Below the pieces are notes generated by a model, which saw nothing but the letters and a program-made list of their open reading frames with translations, ran no database searches and was not told where the DNA came from. DNA of 64,000 nt from Desulfurobacteriaceae bacterium (GTDB lineage: Bacteria; Aquificota; Aquificia; Desulfurobacteriales; Desulfurobacteriaceae): NCBI GenBank assembly GCA_027068415.1, contig JAMOTD010000018.1, positions 1 to 64,000 of the forward strand. The letters are read 5' to 3'. This document shows positions 32,559-41,573 of this stretch, in pieces (position 1 is the stretch's first letter; every line of letters begins with the position of its first letter). Position numbers and translations under genes: made by a program.

Positions 32559-33860
32559 TTGAAGAGAGTTGCCTTTTACACATTGGGCTGTAAAATGAAC
32601 GCCCACGAGACAGCCTACATGGAGGAGAAGTTTAAGGATGCCGGCTACCAAGTTGTTCCCTTCAATCAGGAGGCCGACATCTACATAATAAATACTTGTA
32701 CGGTAACCTCAACGGCCGACGCAAAGTCAAGAAAGGCGATAAGAAAGGCAAAGCAGTTAAACCCGAAAGCCTTAGTAGTTGCAACCGGCTGTTATAGTGA
32801 GGTTTACCCGGAAGAGGTAGAAAAAGTTAAAGAGGCCGACTTTATAACGGGAAACGTAGAGAAATTCAACATGGTTGAGCTGGTTGAGAAGAGGCTGAGG
32901 GGAGAAATCCCGAGGCTCTTCGTCAAGGGAGTTTGGAAGGACAGGCGCTTTTACCCCTTAACCTTGCGCCACTACGAGGGAAAGAGCAGGGCCTTTTTAA
33001 AAGTTCAGCAGGGGTGTGAGCTCTTCTGCACCTACTGCGTAATTCCGAAGGCAAGGGGAAAGATGCTGAGCCTTGAACCCCAAGAGGCCTTAAAGCAGGT
33101 TAAGGAGCTGGTTAACGCCGGCTACAAGGAAATCGTTTTAACCGGAACCCACCTGGGAGCCTACGGTAAGGAGTTTGAGGGGTGGAGTTTGGCAAGGCTC
33201 GTTGAGGAGATTATAAAAATCCCCAACTTATACAGAGTAAGAATTTCTTCGGTTGAGCCCTTAGAGTTCACGCCCGAGCTGATAGAGGTAATAACCTCAT
33301 CAGAGAAAGTAGCTCCCCACTTCCATATTCCCCTTCAGAGCGGAAGCAAAACGGTCTTAGAAAGAATGGGACGGAGGTACTCACCGGAAGATTACAAAAG
33401 AGTGGTTGATGAAATTCTGAAGAAAAGGCCTGAGGCCTGCATAGGAACGGACGTTATGGTCGGCTTCCCCGGAGAGAGTGAGGAGGAGTTTGAGGAGACC
33501 CTAAAGCTCGTTGAGTCAATTCCCTTCGGCTACCTCCACGTCTTTCCCTACTCAAAAAGGGATGGGACGGTTGCAGCAAGGCTAAAGGACTCGGTTCCTC
33601 CGGAGGTTAAAAAGGAGAGGGCAAGGGTCTTGAGGGAAATCGGCAGTAAGAAGAGCTTAGAGTACAGAAGGAGGTTTTTGGGGAGGGAGCTCCCCGCAGT
33701 AGTCCTCTCCGAAACCGAAGGGGGAAGGAGCACGGCACTTACAGACAACTACATAAGGGTAATCTTAGATAGGAAATTGGAGCCGGGAGAGACGGTAAAG
33801 GTAAGGCTGACCGAAGTTAAAGAGAAGAGAGAGGAGAACTATGGAGAAGTTGTTGGTTGA
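32559..33860 (+). CDS. mtaB: tRNA t6A37 methylthiotransferase MtaB
   Basis: 433 residues starting with TTG at 32559, five bases after AAGGAG. FYTLGCKMNAHETAYMEEKF is the UPF0004 domain with its first Cys; NTCTVTSTADAKSRKAIR and ATGCYSEVYP give the other two cluster ligands. The radical SAM motif is QQGCELFCTYCVIPKARG (CxxxCxxC). A TRAM-like C-terminal region ends the protein. The NTCTVT signature assigns it to MtaB rather than MiaB or RimO. It overlaps the aminotransferase gene by 20 bp. Confidence 0.93.
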   Translation: MKRVAFYTLGCKMNAHETAYMEEKFKDAGYQVVPFNQEADIYIINTCTVTSTADAKSRKAIRKAKQLNPKALVVATGCYSEVYPEEVEKVKEADFITGNVEKFNMVELVEKRLRGEIPRLFVKGVWKDRRFYPLTLRHYEGKSRAFLKVQQGCELFCTYCVIPKARGKMLSLEPQEALKQVKELVNAGYKEIVLTGTHLGAYGKEFEGWSLARLVEEIIKIPNLYRVRISSVEPLEFTPELIEVITSSEKVAPHFHIPLQSGSKTVLERMGRRYSPEDYKRVVDEILKKRPEACIGTDVMVGFPGESEEEFEETLKLVESIPFGYLHVFPYSKRDGTVAARLKDSVPPEVKKERARVLREIGSKKSLEYRRRFLGRELPAVVLSETEGGRSTALTDNYIRVILDRKLEPGETVKVRLTEVKEKREENYGEVVG

Positions 33861-34950
33861 GCCCTTCTTCGTTATGAAGGTCTTAGAAAGGGCAAAAGAG
33901 CTTGAGAAGGAAGGAAAAGAGGTAATCCACCTTGAAATCGGAGAGCCCGACCTACCCGTTCCCGAGAGGGTAAAGGAAAGGGCAAAGGAGTTTCTGAGTA
34001 AGTTTGAGCAGAAGTACACCGAGAGCACCGGGATTTACCCCCTTAAAGAGGCTATAGCCCACTACTACGAAAAGACCTACGGCGTAAAGGTAGAGCCCGA
34101 GAGGGTAGTTATAACCCCCGGGAGCTCCCCCGGCCTCTTAGCCCTTTTAAAAGTGGTAAGAGAAAGGGTCGGGGAGATTTCATACCCAGACCCCGGATAC
34201 CCGTGCTACAAGAACGTGCTGAAGTTCCTAAACCTTAAAGGGAGAGGAGTTCCCATTTATCCGGAGGAGGAGTTCAAGGTTAAAGCCGAGAGGGTTGAAA
34301 CCCATGCGCTGATAGTGAACTCCCCCTCAAACCCTACGGGGATTATCTACTCTAAAGAAGAGCTGAAAGCACTCTCGGAAAAGGCTTTCCTGATAAGTGA
34401 TGAAATCTACCACGGACTCGTTTACGACGAGAGAGCTCCCAGCGCCCTTGAGGTAAGCAACAACTGTGCAGTGGTTAACGGCTTTTCAAAGTTCTTCCTC
34501 ATGACCGGCTGGAGATTAGGGTGGATGGTTGTTCCTAAGGAGCTCCTACCGGACATTACCGCAATTCTTCAGAACACAGTAATCTCTCCGCCCACCCTCT
34601 CCCAGTACGCCGCCCTTGCCTGCTTTGAGGAGGAGGTTTTAGAGGAGCTGAGCTCAAACGCTGAGATTTTCAGGAAGAGGAGAGATGTCCTGCTTAAAGG
34701 CCTAAAGGAGCTGGGCTTTAAAATTCCCGCCGAGCCTAAGGGAGCCTTCTACATCTACGCCGACGCCTCAAGGTTTACCGATGACTCCTTTAAGTTCGCC
34801 TTTGAGGTTTTAGAGAAAACCGCCGTTGCAATAACTCCGGGAAGGGATTTCGGGGAAAACCAAACCGAAAAGTTTGTCCGCTTCTCTTTCTGCACCTCGG
34901 TAGAGAAGATAGAGGAGGCCTTAGAAAGGCTCAGGGGGTTTTTGGCATAG
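33841..34950 (+). CDS. Class I/II pyridoxal-phosphate aminotransferase
   Basis: 369 residues. VIHLEIGEPDLPVPERVKER at the start, TPGSSPGLLALL, YPDPGYPCYKN, NSPSNPTG, SDEIYHGLVY, and the PLP lysine in VNGFSKFFLMTGWRLGWMV near residue 220 define an aspartate/alanine-type fold I aminotransferase. RFSFCTSVEKIEEAL contains the carboxylate-binding Arg. The exact amino donor is not clear. Cotranscribed with mtaB (20 bp overlap). Converges on the ArsA-like gene. Confidence 0.88.
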   Translation: MEKLLVEPFFVMKVLERAKELEKEGKEVIHLEIGEPDLPVPERVKERAKEFLSKFEQKYTESTGIYPLKEAIAHYYEKTYGVKVEPERVVITPGSSPGLLALLKVVRERVGEISYPDPGYPCYKNVLKFLNLKGRGVPIYPEEEFKVKAERVETHALIVNSPSNPTGIIYSKEELKALSEKAFLISDEIYHGLVYDERAPSALEVSNNCAVVNGFSKFFLMTGWRLGWMVVPKELLPDITAILQNTVISPPTLSQYAALACFEEEVLEELSSNAEIFRKRRDVLLKGLKELGFKIPAEPKGAFYIYADASRFTDDSFKFAFEVLEKTAVAITPGRDFGENQTEKFVRFSFCTSVEKIEEALERLRGFLA

Positions 34951-34953
34951 AAT

Positions 34954-35829
34954 TTATCCTATATACTTCTCAAAGACACTGACAAGCGGCTCAAGAGACG
35001 TTAAGCCTAAGGGCTCTTTTTCTAAGGGTGGGAAGTAAAGGGTCGGCTTCTTAAAGAGCTCTCCCCCTTTTTCTCTGAACTTATTGGCAAGGATTAGCCT
35101 TACGGGAACGCCGGCTTCTTCAATTTCCTTTAGGGTTCTCTCTCCGATTTTTAAGGGGAGCTCCCCCGGGTTAACAACCACACCGAAGAGGGTTTTATCG
35201 CTCCTAAAGAGCTCCCCCAAAAAGCGGTACTCCTCCCGCCTCTTTCTTAAAATGGAGAGAACCGGGTCCTCCTTAACCTCCTCACCTGCCATCTTCCTGT
35301 AGTTTAGGGCCTCCTCTCTCATCTCTATTAAAGAGTCAACCCAGTTTAAGAGCTTATCAGGAGAGGCCATAAGGCGAACGGTATACCCGGAGGGGGCGGT
35401 GTCAAAGACGATTTTGTCAAATCCCCTACCGTAGTTTTTAACTATCCTGTAAACAGAGTCAACCGTTGCAAGCTCAAGGGCTCCGGGGGAGTTATAGGCA
35501 AGCTCTATCTGGTTCTTTACCTTTTCTATTAAGGCGGGGCTGATTATTTTCTCCGCATCCCTCTCAACCTTCTTCAGGTAATCCCTCATCTCCCTTTCAA
35601 GGTCAACTTCAAAGGCAGAGAGGCTCGGGGCAACTTCTCGGGGAGCTCCCCCCAGCCCTTTTTTAAGGAGAATTGAGAGGGAGTGGGCCGGGTCAAGGGA
35701 GACAAGGAGAGTCTTAAAGCCCCTTTTAGAAAGGGCAAGGGCCAGAGCCGTTGAGAGGGTTGACTTCCCCACCCCTCCCTTGCCGGAGAGGAAAAATATC
35801 CTGTAATTTCTAAGGCTCACCGGTTTCAC
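34954..35829 (-). CDS. ArsA/GET3-family ATPase
   Basis: 291 residues, a single-domain ArsA. The deviant Walker A FFLSGKGGVGKSTLSTALAL is at residues 12-31, then SLDPAHSLSILL (switch I) and FDTAPSGYTVRLMASPDKLL (switch II). No arsenite metallochaperone or ArsB gene is adjacent. The neighbour, overlapping by 20 bp, is a cory-CC-star-like protein, a pairing known for bacterial ArsA-like proteins of unknown cargo. A role in membrane-protein or hydrophobic cargo handling is more likely than arsenic export, by inference. Last gene of the 44098-34954 operon. Confidence 0.85.
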   Translation of the reverse strand: MKPVSLRNYRIFFLSGKGGVGKSTLSTALALALSKRGFKTLLVSLDPAHSLSILLKKGLGGAPREVAPSLSAFEVDLEREMRDYLKKVERDAEKIISPALIEKVKNQIELAYNSPGALELATVDSVYRIVKNYGRGFDKIVFDTAPSGYTVRLMASPDKLLNWVDSLIEMREEALNYRKMAGEEVKEDPVLSILRKRREEYRFLGELFRSDKTLFGVVVNPGELPLKIGERTLKEIEEAGVPVRLILANKFREKGGELFKKPTLYFPPLEKEPLGLTSLEPLVSVFEKYIG

Positions 35830-36076
35830 TTAAAACCCTCCACAGGATTGAGGCCTTCTCACTCTCCCTCCAGGCCTCAAGCTCGCCGGAGAGGTAGGGA
35901 AGGAGCTCCACCGTATGGTAGTAGAGGGGGTTGGGAATTCCGATTTCGTCGCTCAAAATCAGGGTTAAGAGGTCAAAGTCAAGGTAGCGGGCCTTTTTTA
36001 AAAGTTTATCGGTTGCGTTCTCGGTTCCGAGGGCACCGACAAAGAAGAGCCCAAGGCTATTAAGAAACCTTCTCAC
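35810..36076 (-). CDS. Cory-CC-star-like small protein
   Basis: 88 residues. The core LILSDEIGIPNPLYYHTVELL followed by PYLSGELEAWR matches the cory-CC-star family (EMLGIPNP..YYTLEL.PYL...HEWH). The usual C-terminal Cys-Cys is missing: the protein ends in a Ser/Glu-rich tail (ILWRVLSETGEP). Family members are found next to ArsA-like ATPases, as here. The N-terminus (FLNSLGLFFVGAL) may be an amphipathic or membrane helix. Start overlaps lpxL by 17 bp. Confidence 0.6.
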   Translation of the reverse strand: MRRFLNSLGLFFVGALGTENATDKLLKKARYLDFDLLTLILSDEIGIPNPLYYHTVELLPYLSGELEAWRESEKASILWRVLSETGEP

Positions 36077-36947
36077 CTTTCCACTCCTTAAACTCGGGGG
36101 AGTTCTTCCAGCGTCGGTGGAACCAGAACCACTGCTCGGGGTGTTTCCTTACGGCCCTTTCAATTTCAGAGGTGTAAATCTGAGTTAGCTCCTCAACGCT
36201 CCTTCCCTCGGGGTAAATAGGCCGGCCTACCTCTATTCTGTACTTGCCCTCCTCAATAAAACAGAAGGCGGGAATTACGGGCTTACCGCTCTTTACTGAG
36301 AGGAGGGCGGCCCCCTTATTGGTGTAGGTTTTCCTTCCCAAAAATGTGGTTAAAACCCCCTCCTTCACCTTCGGCCTCTGGTCAAGGAGAATTCCGACAA
36401 ACCTTCTTCTCTTTAAGTCCTTTAAAATCTCAACTCCCCTGCCAGTAGGAATAACCTTAATTCCCCGACTCTCCCTGATTGAGTTTATTAGCCTGTCAAC
36501 TCTCTTATTCTTCATCGGCTTTGCGACAACGGAGAGCTTTCCACCCGAGAGCTCCGAAAAGAGAGCTCCCATAAGCTCCCAGTTCCCTATGTGGGCGGTT
36601 AAGAGAATTCCCCCCTCTTCGGGAACTACCGAAGGGTCAACGGGGTGAAAGAGAGACTTTAGGAAGGAGAAGGAGTAGGTAGGAAGCCTTAAAAAGTCAA
36701 CCGCGCAGGCAAGGAAGTTCTTAAAGCTCTCCTTCCCGACTTTAGGGGGAAAGCCGGTAAACCTGAGGTTCTCCTCACAGACCCTCTTAACACGGGGGTA
36801 GTTGTAGAAAACCTCCCCGAGCCCCCTTGCAAGGGAGAGAGCTCTCTCACGGCTTAAAGACCTTATCCCTTTCAGGCTAAGCCTTAAAATTAGATACTCC
36901 AGAAGGTGCAAGCTCTCCTTCAAGCTCCTCCTCTTTACTCTCTTCAA
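36060..36947 (-). CDS. lpxL: Lipid A late acyltransferase (LpxL/HtrB family)
   Basis: 295 residues. The HX4D/E-type site is LLTAHIGNWELMGALFSEL near 128-146 (His and Glu four residues apart), followed by RPMK-like VAKPMKNKRVDRLI, ILLDQRPK and FFLGRKT-like TTFLGRKTYTNKGAA. It would add secondary acyl chains to Kdo2-lipid IVA. It overlaps lpxK by 71 bp, so the true start could be slightly downstream, although the Lys/Arg-rich first 12 residues are a plausible membrane-proximal start. Confidence 0.88.
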   Translation of the reverse strand: MKRVKRRSLKESLHLLEYLILRLSLKGIRSLSRERALSLARGLGEVFYNYPRVKRVCEENLRFTGFPPKVGKESFKNFLACAVDFLRLPTYSFSFLKSLFHPVDPSVVPEEGGILLTAHIGNWELMGALFSELSGGKLSVVAKPMKNKRVDRLINSIRESRGIKVIPTGRGVEILKDLKRRRFVGILLDQRPKVKEGVLTTFLGRKTYTNKGAALLSVKSGKPVIPAFCFIEEGKYRIEVGRPIYPEGRSVEELTQIYTSEIERAVRKHPEQWFWFHRRWKNSPEFKEWKGEKVS

Positions 36948-37959
36948 GGTTCTTTATGTTCCCGAGAACAAACTCTTTAAGGCCGTAGGCGTCAAGTTTC
37001 AGGACGGGAGCTCTTACTCCCTTCAGCCTCCCCCGCAGCTTTATCAGGTCCTTCTCGGTGGTGACGGGGTTTTTGAGCTGAGAAAGCCTCTTTATGTCCT
37101 CCCCTGTGTAGTTGTGGTGGTCGTCAAAGACGATGTAGTTGCGTACACTGTAGCCCATGTCAATTATCATCTTTAAAAACTGTTGGGGATTTCCAATTCC
37201 GCAGAAGAGGTCAACTTCCCTCTCCTGTGGAGGCTCAACCCTCTTAAACTCCTCGTTCACCCAGAACTTAAACTGCTGCTCCGCCCGGAAAATCGGCTTT
37301 TTAAAGGTTTTAAGGTAGAGCTCCAAACTATCAAGCCTTTCAGGGCTTACAAGGTTCGCCCTGGTTATGACAAAGGCGTCTGCCCTCTCAAGGCCTCCGA
37401 CGGGCTCCCTTAAAAGCCCCAAGGGAAGGCAGTGGCCGTCTCCGAAGGGGTTGAAGGGGTCTATCGCAACAAGGTTAACGGTAGGCCTTACCTTCCTGTA
37501 CTGAAAGCCGTCGTCAAGGACAGCAGCGTTTGCTCCCTCTTTAAAGGCAAACTCTATCCCTTTGAGCTTATTCTTTGAGACTACCGCTCGGTAGCCTTTA
37601 AGGGCGTAAACAGAGGCCTCGTCGCCGAACCTCTCGGGCTCGGGGAGGGCAAATGCAGGCCCTTTCTCCTTTCCCCCATATCCTCTTGTGACTATTGCCG
37701 GCGTCAGGCCCGCCTCCTCAAGGTAGAGGTAAACGCTCTCAACCAGCGGAGTTTTACCGCTGCCTCCTGCAACTAAGTTCCCGACGCTTATTACGGGAAA
37801 GCCGAAGGTCTTTGAGTCAAAAAAGCCGGCGTCGTAGAGGTAGTTCCTCAAGGCCGAAAGGCTACAGTAGAGCTTTGAGAGAAACCAAAAGGGCAGGTAG
37901 AGAAGTGAGTAGAGGCCCTCCCTGTTTAAAACTTTCAGTCTGAAGTCGTTTAAACTCAA
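36877..37959 (-). CDS. lpxK: Tetraacyldisaccharide 4'-kinase
   Basis: 360 residues. SVGNLVAGGSGKTPLVESVY carries the P-loop at about 57-76, then ILTRGYGG-like IVTRGYGGKE, GDEASVYA and AVLDDGFQYRKVRPTVNLVA (the DDGFQ motif). It phosphorylates lipid A disaccharide at the 4' position. It sits between waaA and lpxL, all three acting on lipid A in order. The C-terminal 20 residues are an acidic Glu-rich tail. Confidence 0.94.
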   Translation of the reverse strand: MSLNDFRLKVLNREGLYSLLYLPFWFLSKLYCSLSALRNYLYDAGFFDSKTFGFPVISVGNLVAGGSGKTPLVESVYLYLEEAGLTPAIVTRGYGGKEKGPAFALPEPERFGDEASVYALKGYRAVVSKNKLKGIEFAFKEGANAAVLDDGFQYRKVRPTVNLVAIDPFNPFGDGHCLPLGLLREPVGGLERADAFVITRANLVSPERLDSLELYLKTFKKPIFRAEQQFKFWVNEEFKRVEPPQEREVDLFCGIGNPQQFLKMIIDMGYSVRNYIVFDDHHNYTGEDIKRLSQLKNPVTTEKDLIKLRGRLKGVRAPVLKLDAYGLKEFVLGNIKNLEESKEEELEGELAPSGVSNFKA

Positions 37960-37960
37960 C

Positions 37961-39121
37961 CTACTCTCCGATGTAAGAGAGGATTCTCTCCGAAACGCCC
38001 CTCTTTTCAGTCCAAAGTTTAAACGAAGTTTCGGCCAAGTTTGAAGATAGCTCCTGCCGTGATAAAAGAGAAGTGAGGAAGGGTAGGAGCTCCCGCCTCT
38101 TTAAAAGGGGAACTTTAAGCTGGAGGGCAAGCTCTTTAAAGGCGGTTGCGTGCTCTCCCATAAGGGTAGGTTTTTTCAGAGCAACGCTCTCAACAGGGTT
38201 GTGGCCTCCGATTCCGGGAACGAAGCTCCCGCCTATTAGAGACACGTCGGCGTAGTGGTAAAGGCCCGAGAGCTCCCCGATTGTGTCAACGAGGTAGAAG
38301 TCAACTTCCCGGGGAACTCTGGGGCTCTCGCTCCTCCTTAAGACCCTTCCCGGGAGTTCCACTTTCCTTCCAACGTGTCTGGGGGCTATAACGGTAAGGA
38401 GGTCGGGGAACCTCTCCTTCAGCTTAAAGTGGAGCCGTACGGCAATTTCCTCCTCCCCGGGATGGGTACTCCCCCACAGAACTACTCTCCTCTTCCCTTC
38501 AATTTCTAAGGGAGGGAATTTCTCCGGAGGGGTGTAGTCAAGCTTCAGGTCTCCGACAACAGAGACTTCTTTAAACCCCAGCTCCCTTGCCCTCTCTGCG
38601 TCTTCAGAGCTCCTTGCAAGGAAGGGACACCTCTCAAGGTAGGGCTTTAAGAAGGAAAACCTCTTTAACCTCCTGTAGCTTTTATCCCCCAATTTGCCGC
38701 TAACGAAGTAGAGGGGGATATTGAGCTCGGCCGAGGCTCTCAAAAAAGAAGGCCAGATTTCTGTCTCGTAAATCAGGATTTTCTCGGGCTTAACCTCTTT
38801 GAGGAATGAAAGAATAAGGGGGTAGAGGTCAAGGGGTATTACTCTTTTGGGAATATCGGGGTAGAGTTTTCCCGCCCTCTTTAAGCCGTAGTCGGTGAAG
38901 GTTGTGAGGGCTACCCTTCCCGTTAGCTTCTCAACCAGAGGCTTAACGGCGTTAACCTCCCCGACGCTTGAAGCGTGGAGAAGGACTTTCCCTTCTCCTC
39001 CCGGGAAGGAGGTTCTGAGCCTGGGAAGGAGCGAAACCTCACCCCTCTTCTTAACGGCAAACTTTACCGCCGGGAAGAGGGGAATTGAGAAAAGGAGAAT
39101 GAGATTATAGAGCCAGAACAT
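37961..39121 (-). CDS. waaA: 3-deoxy-D-manno-octulosonic acid transferase
   Basis: 386 residues with an N-terminal hydrophobic anchor (residues 1-20). HASSVGEVNAVKPLVEKL, TFTDYGLKRA, YETEIWPSFLR, VVLWGSTHPGEEEIAVRLHF and SLIGGSFVPGIGGHNPVESV are the GT30 family blocks. It transfers Kdo from CMP-Kdo to lipid IVA. One base separates it from lpxK, and it begins next to the queE stop. Confidence 0.95.
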   Translation of the reverse strand: MFWLYNLILLFSIPLFPAVKFAVKKRGEVSLLPRLRTSFPGGEGKVLLHASSVGEVNAVKPLVEKLTGRVALTTFTDYGLKRAGKLYPDIPKRVIPLDLYPLILSFLKEVKPEKILIYETEIWPSFLRASAELNIPLYFVSGKLGDKSYRRLKRFSFLKPYLERCPFLARSSEDAERARELGFKEVSVVGDLKLDYTPPEKFPPLEIEGKRRVVLWGSTHPGEEEIAVRLHFKLKERFPDLLTVIAPRHVGRKVELPGRVLRRSESPRVPREVDFYLVDTIGELSGLYHYADVSLIGGSFVPGIGGHNPVESVALKKPTLMGEHATAFKELALQLKVPLLKRRELLPFLTSLLSRQELSSNLAETSFKLWTEKRGVSERILSYIGE

Positions 39122-39781
39122 CTACTTAATCCCGATTAGTTTGTGAACCTGAGGGATAATACGGATTTCAAAGCTACTTAGGAGCTCCCGCCTGCCTCTA
39201 ACCATCTCCCAGACCCTCCTGCAGGTTTCGGGGTAGGGCTCTTCGGGGTGGTGGAGGGGCTGAAGAACTACCGGCCGGGGAATTAAGGAGCGGTTTTTAA
39301 AAAGGAAGTCCTCAATCAACTCAAGGTCTTCACGGCTGTAGAGGGTGTACTTCAGTTCAAGCTCATCGTAAGTTTTGAAGAACTTTAAGAGAGTCTCCCC
39401 AGGGAAGTTAACCCCCATCGTGGGAGGTTTCGGGGAGAGGACGAGGTGGAGCTTCTCTGCCCGAATTTCCCTGTATATGTGGCCGCAGGTCTCTACGGTA
39501 ATTCTCCTGACCGAAGGAAGGCCGGCAAGGAGCTCAACCAGAAGGGGGAGCTCCTCCTCTTCAAAGGGCTCCCCTCCGGTTATGACCACGTCGGGCAGGC
39601 CGGAGGCCTCAACAAGAAGGCGGAGCTCGGTAAGCGAGTACTCCCTGCCGCTATCCCACGAGTACTTCGTGTCGCAGAAGAGACACCTGAGGGAGCACCT
39701 TCCGGTTCTGATAAAGAAGGAGGGGGTACCGATTGTTAGACCCTCTCCCTGAAGGGACTCAAAGAGCTCGCAGACCCTCAT
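39122..39781 (-). CDS. queE: 7-carboxy-7-deazaguanine synthase
   Basis: 219 residues. ELFESLQGEGLTIGTPSFFI at the start, the radical SAM triad in RCSLRCLFCDTKYSWD (CxxxCxxC) near 32-47, and VVITGGEPFEEEELPLL define QueE. It converts 6-carboxytetrahydropterin to CDG on the path to queuosine. Other queuosine genes are not in the window. Its ATG overlaps the stop of the small lipoprotein gene (ATGA). Confidence 0.92.
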   Translation of the reverse strand: MRVCELFESLQGEGLTIGTPSFFIRTGRCSLRCLFCDTKYSWDSGREYSLTELRLLVEASGLPDVVITGGEPFEEEELPLLVELLAGLPSVRRITVETCGHIYREIRAEKLHLVLSPKPPTMGVNFPGETLLKFFKTYDELELKYTLYSREDLELIEDFLFKNRSLIPRPVVLQPLHHPEEPYPETCRRVWEMVRGRRELLSSFEIRIIPQVHKLIGIK

Positions 39782-39933
39782 CTCTTCCTTTCAACCTCAA
39801 CGGGGGACTTAACCTTAATGTCGTAGTGCTTACCTACGGCATAACCTCCGGCAGCTCCGGCTCCCGCCGCAACCAGAACGGGAGCACAGCCGGTTAAGAG
39901 AGGAATAGCCAGCAAAAAGGCCAAGAGCCTCAC
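39778..39933 (-). CDS. 51-residue putative lipoprotein
   Basis: GTG at 39933 is preceded by GGAGGT (39943-39938). The product begins MRLLAFLLAIPLLTGCAP, a lipoprotein signal with lipobox LTGC (Cys16), followed by a Gly/Ala-rich stretch (VAAGAGAAGGYAVG) typical of small glycine-zipper proteins and a charged tail. It is squeezed between cobO and queE, sharing ATGA with queE. Function unknown. Confidence 0.65.
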   Translation of the reverse strand: MRLLAFLLAIPLLTGCAPVLVAAGAGAAGGYAVGKHYDIKVKSPVEVERKR

Positions 39934-39942
39934 CTCTACCTC

Positions 39943-40455
39943 CTAATAGTCAATTCCCTTTCTGGCCTTCCGGCCCAGGTAATAGGGGTGTTTAACAAGC
40001 TGAAAGTAGGTAACGTAGTCGGCAAGCTCTATAACCTCCGCCCTTGCGTGCCTTCCGGTTAAAACAAGCTCAAGGTAAGGGGGCTTTCCCCTTATAAAGT
40101 CAACCAGCCGAGAAACCTCCAAAAGCCCCAGGTGAACGGCAACGTTCACCTCATCAAGGACGAGGACGTCAACCTCGGAGCTCTTTTTAAGGGCAAGCTC
40201 AAAGCCTTCCCGGGCTCTCTTAAAGTCCTCATCTGTAATCCTAAAATCGTAGCCGGGCCTTCCGGTCTGGTAGAACTCAAAGCCGGGAAGGTGCTTTACT
40301 GCCTCCATCTCTCCTGTAGGAACGCCCTTAATAAACTGAATGAAACAGCACTTCAGCCCCCTGCCAACAGCCCTTAAGCAGAGGCCGAGGGCGGCGGAGG
40401 TCTTTCCCTTGCCGTTTCCCGTATAGACGTGAACCATTCCCCTATCTAAAGCCAC
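39943..40455 (-). CDS. cobO: Corrinoid adenosyltransferase CobO/BtuR type
   Basis: 170 residues. The P-loop YTGNGKGKTSAALGLCLRAV is at about 12-31; CCFIQFIKGVPTGEMEAVKH, VLDEVNVAVHLGLL and LVLTGRHARAEVIELADYVT complete the family. It adenosylates cob(I)alamin. It lacks other cobalamin genes nearby. GTG at 40455 overlaps dxr by 10 bp; an ATG at 40437 (MVHVYTGNG) is an alternative with a poorly spaced site. Confidence 0.9.
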   Translation of the reverse strand: MALDRGMVHVYTGNGKGKTSAALGLCLRAVGRGLKCCFIQFIKGVPTGEMEAVKHLPGFEFYQTGRPGYDFRITDEDFKRAREGFELALKKSSEVDVLVLDEVNVAVHLGLLEVSRLVDFIRGKPPYLELVLTGRHARAEVIELADYVTYFQLVKHPYYLGRKARKGIDY

Positions 40456-41573
40456 CTCTGTGCCACCTTCCGGGCAAGCTCCCTCGCCCTTCTATCTATC
40501 TCAACGACCTCCTCAACGCTCCCCGGAGGGGGAAAGTCTGAGGAGTTTAAGACCTCCTCAATTAGGAGGGGTATCTGGGTAAACTTAATCTTACCCTCTA
40601 AGAAGAGCTCTACGGCAACCTCGTCTGCGGCGTTGAGGACTATCGGGTAGGGGTAGCCCCTCTTTAAACTCTCGTAGGCGAGCTTAAGGCAGGGGAACCT
40701 TTGGGTATCGGGCTCGTAGAATGTAAGCTCAAGGCCGAAGAAGTCAATCTCACAGGAGGGGAAGCTATCAAGGAGGGGGAGCCTTTCGGGGTGGGAGAGG
40801 GCGTAGGCTATGGGGATTTTCATGTCGGGAGCTCCCATCTGGGAGATTACCGAGCCGTCGCGGAACTTAACCATTGAGTGGACTATGCTCTGGGGGTGGA
40901 TAACGACCTTTATCCTCTCTAAGGGCAGACCGAAGAGCCAGTAGGCCTCTATAACCTCAAGACCCTTATTCATCAAAGTTGCAGAGTCAACGGTAACCTT
41001 CTTACCCATCTCCCAGTTGGGGTGCTTCAGGGCCTCCTCGGGCTTTACGCTATCAAGCTCCTCCCTCTCCCTGAAAGGACCTCCGGAGGCCGTGAGGATA
41101 ATCTCCTTAACATCCTTGAGCTCCTCTCCTTTCAAACACTGGAAGATTGCAGAGTGCTCGCTGTCAACGGGGATAATCTCCCGGGCAACCTCCTTTACGA
41201 ACTTCCCCGCACAGACTAAGGCCTCCTTGTTTGCAAGGGCGAGCCTTCCCCCCTTTTTAGCCGCCCAGTAGGTAGGGAGAATTCCCGCAGAGCCAGAGAT
41301 TGCCGCAACGCAGATATCAAAATCAACCTTTTCTATGAGCTTCCTTATACCGGAAAGGCCGGAGTAAGTTTTAAAGGGAAGGTTATCGGGGAGCTCCCCT
41401 CCGTAAAGGGCAACGGCCTCGGGCTTAAACTTTTCGGCCTGAGCTAAGAGCTCCTCCTTTCTCGTCCCGGCAACCAGGCCCACAACCTTAAACCTTTCGG
41501 GGAAGGCCTCAATAACCTTCAGGGTATTCTGCCCTATTGAACCTGTTGAGCCGAGAATTAGAACCCTCTTCAT
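40446..41573 (-). CDS. dxr: 1-deoxy-D-xylulose 5-phosphate reductoisomerase
   Basis: 375 residues. NADPH site LILGSTGSIGQNTLKVIE at residues 5-22; LANKEALVCAG, VDSEHSAIFQCL, LTASGGPFRE, KHPNWEMGKKVTVDSATLMN and GLEVIEAYWLFG are all present, including the metal-binding Asp/Glu. It makes MEP in the isoprenoid pathway. It overlaps hisS by four bases. Confidence 0.96.
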   Translation of the reverse strand: MKRVLILGSTGSIGQNTLKVIEAFPERFKVVGLVAGTRKEELLAQAEKFKPEAVALYGGELPDNLPFKTYSGLSGIRKLIEKVDFDICVAAISGSAGILPTYWAAKKGGRLALANKEALVCAGKFVKEVAREIIPVDSEHSAIFQCLKGEELKDVKEIILTASGGPFREREELDSVKPEEALKHPNWEMGKKVTVDSATLMNKGLEVIEAYWLFGLPLERIKVVIHPQSIVHSMVKFRDGSVISQMGAPDMKIPIAYALSHPERLPLLDSFPSCEIDFFGLELTFYEPDTQRFPCLKLAYESLKRGYPYPIVLNAADEVAVELFLEGKIKFTQIPLLIEEVLNSSDFPPPGSVEEVVEIDRRARELARKVAQRWL

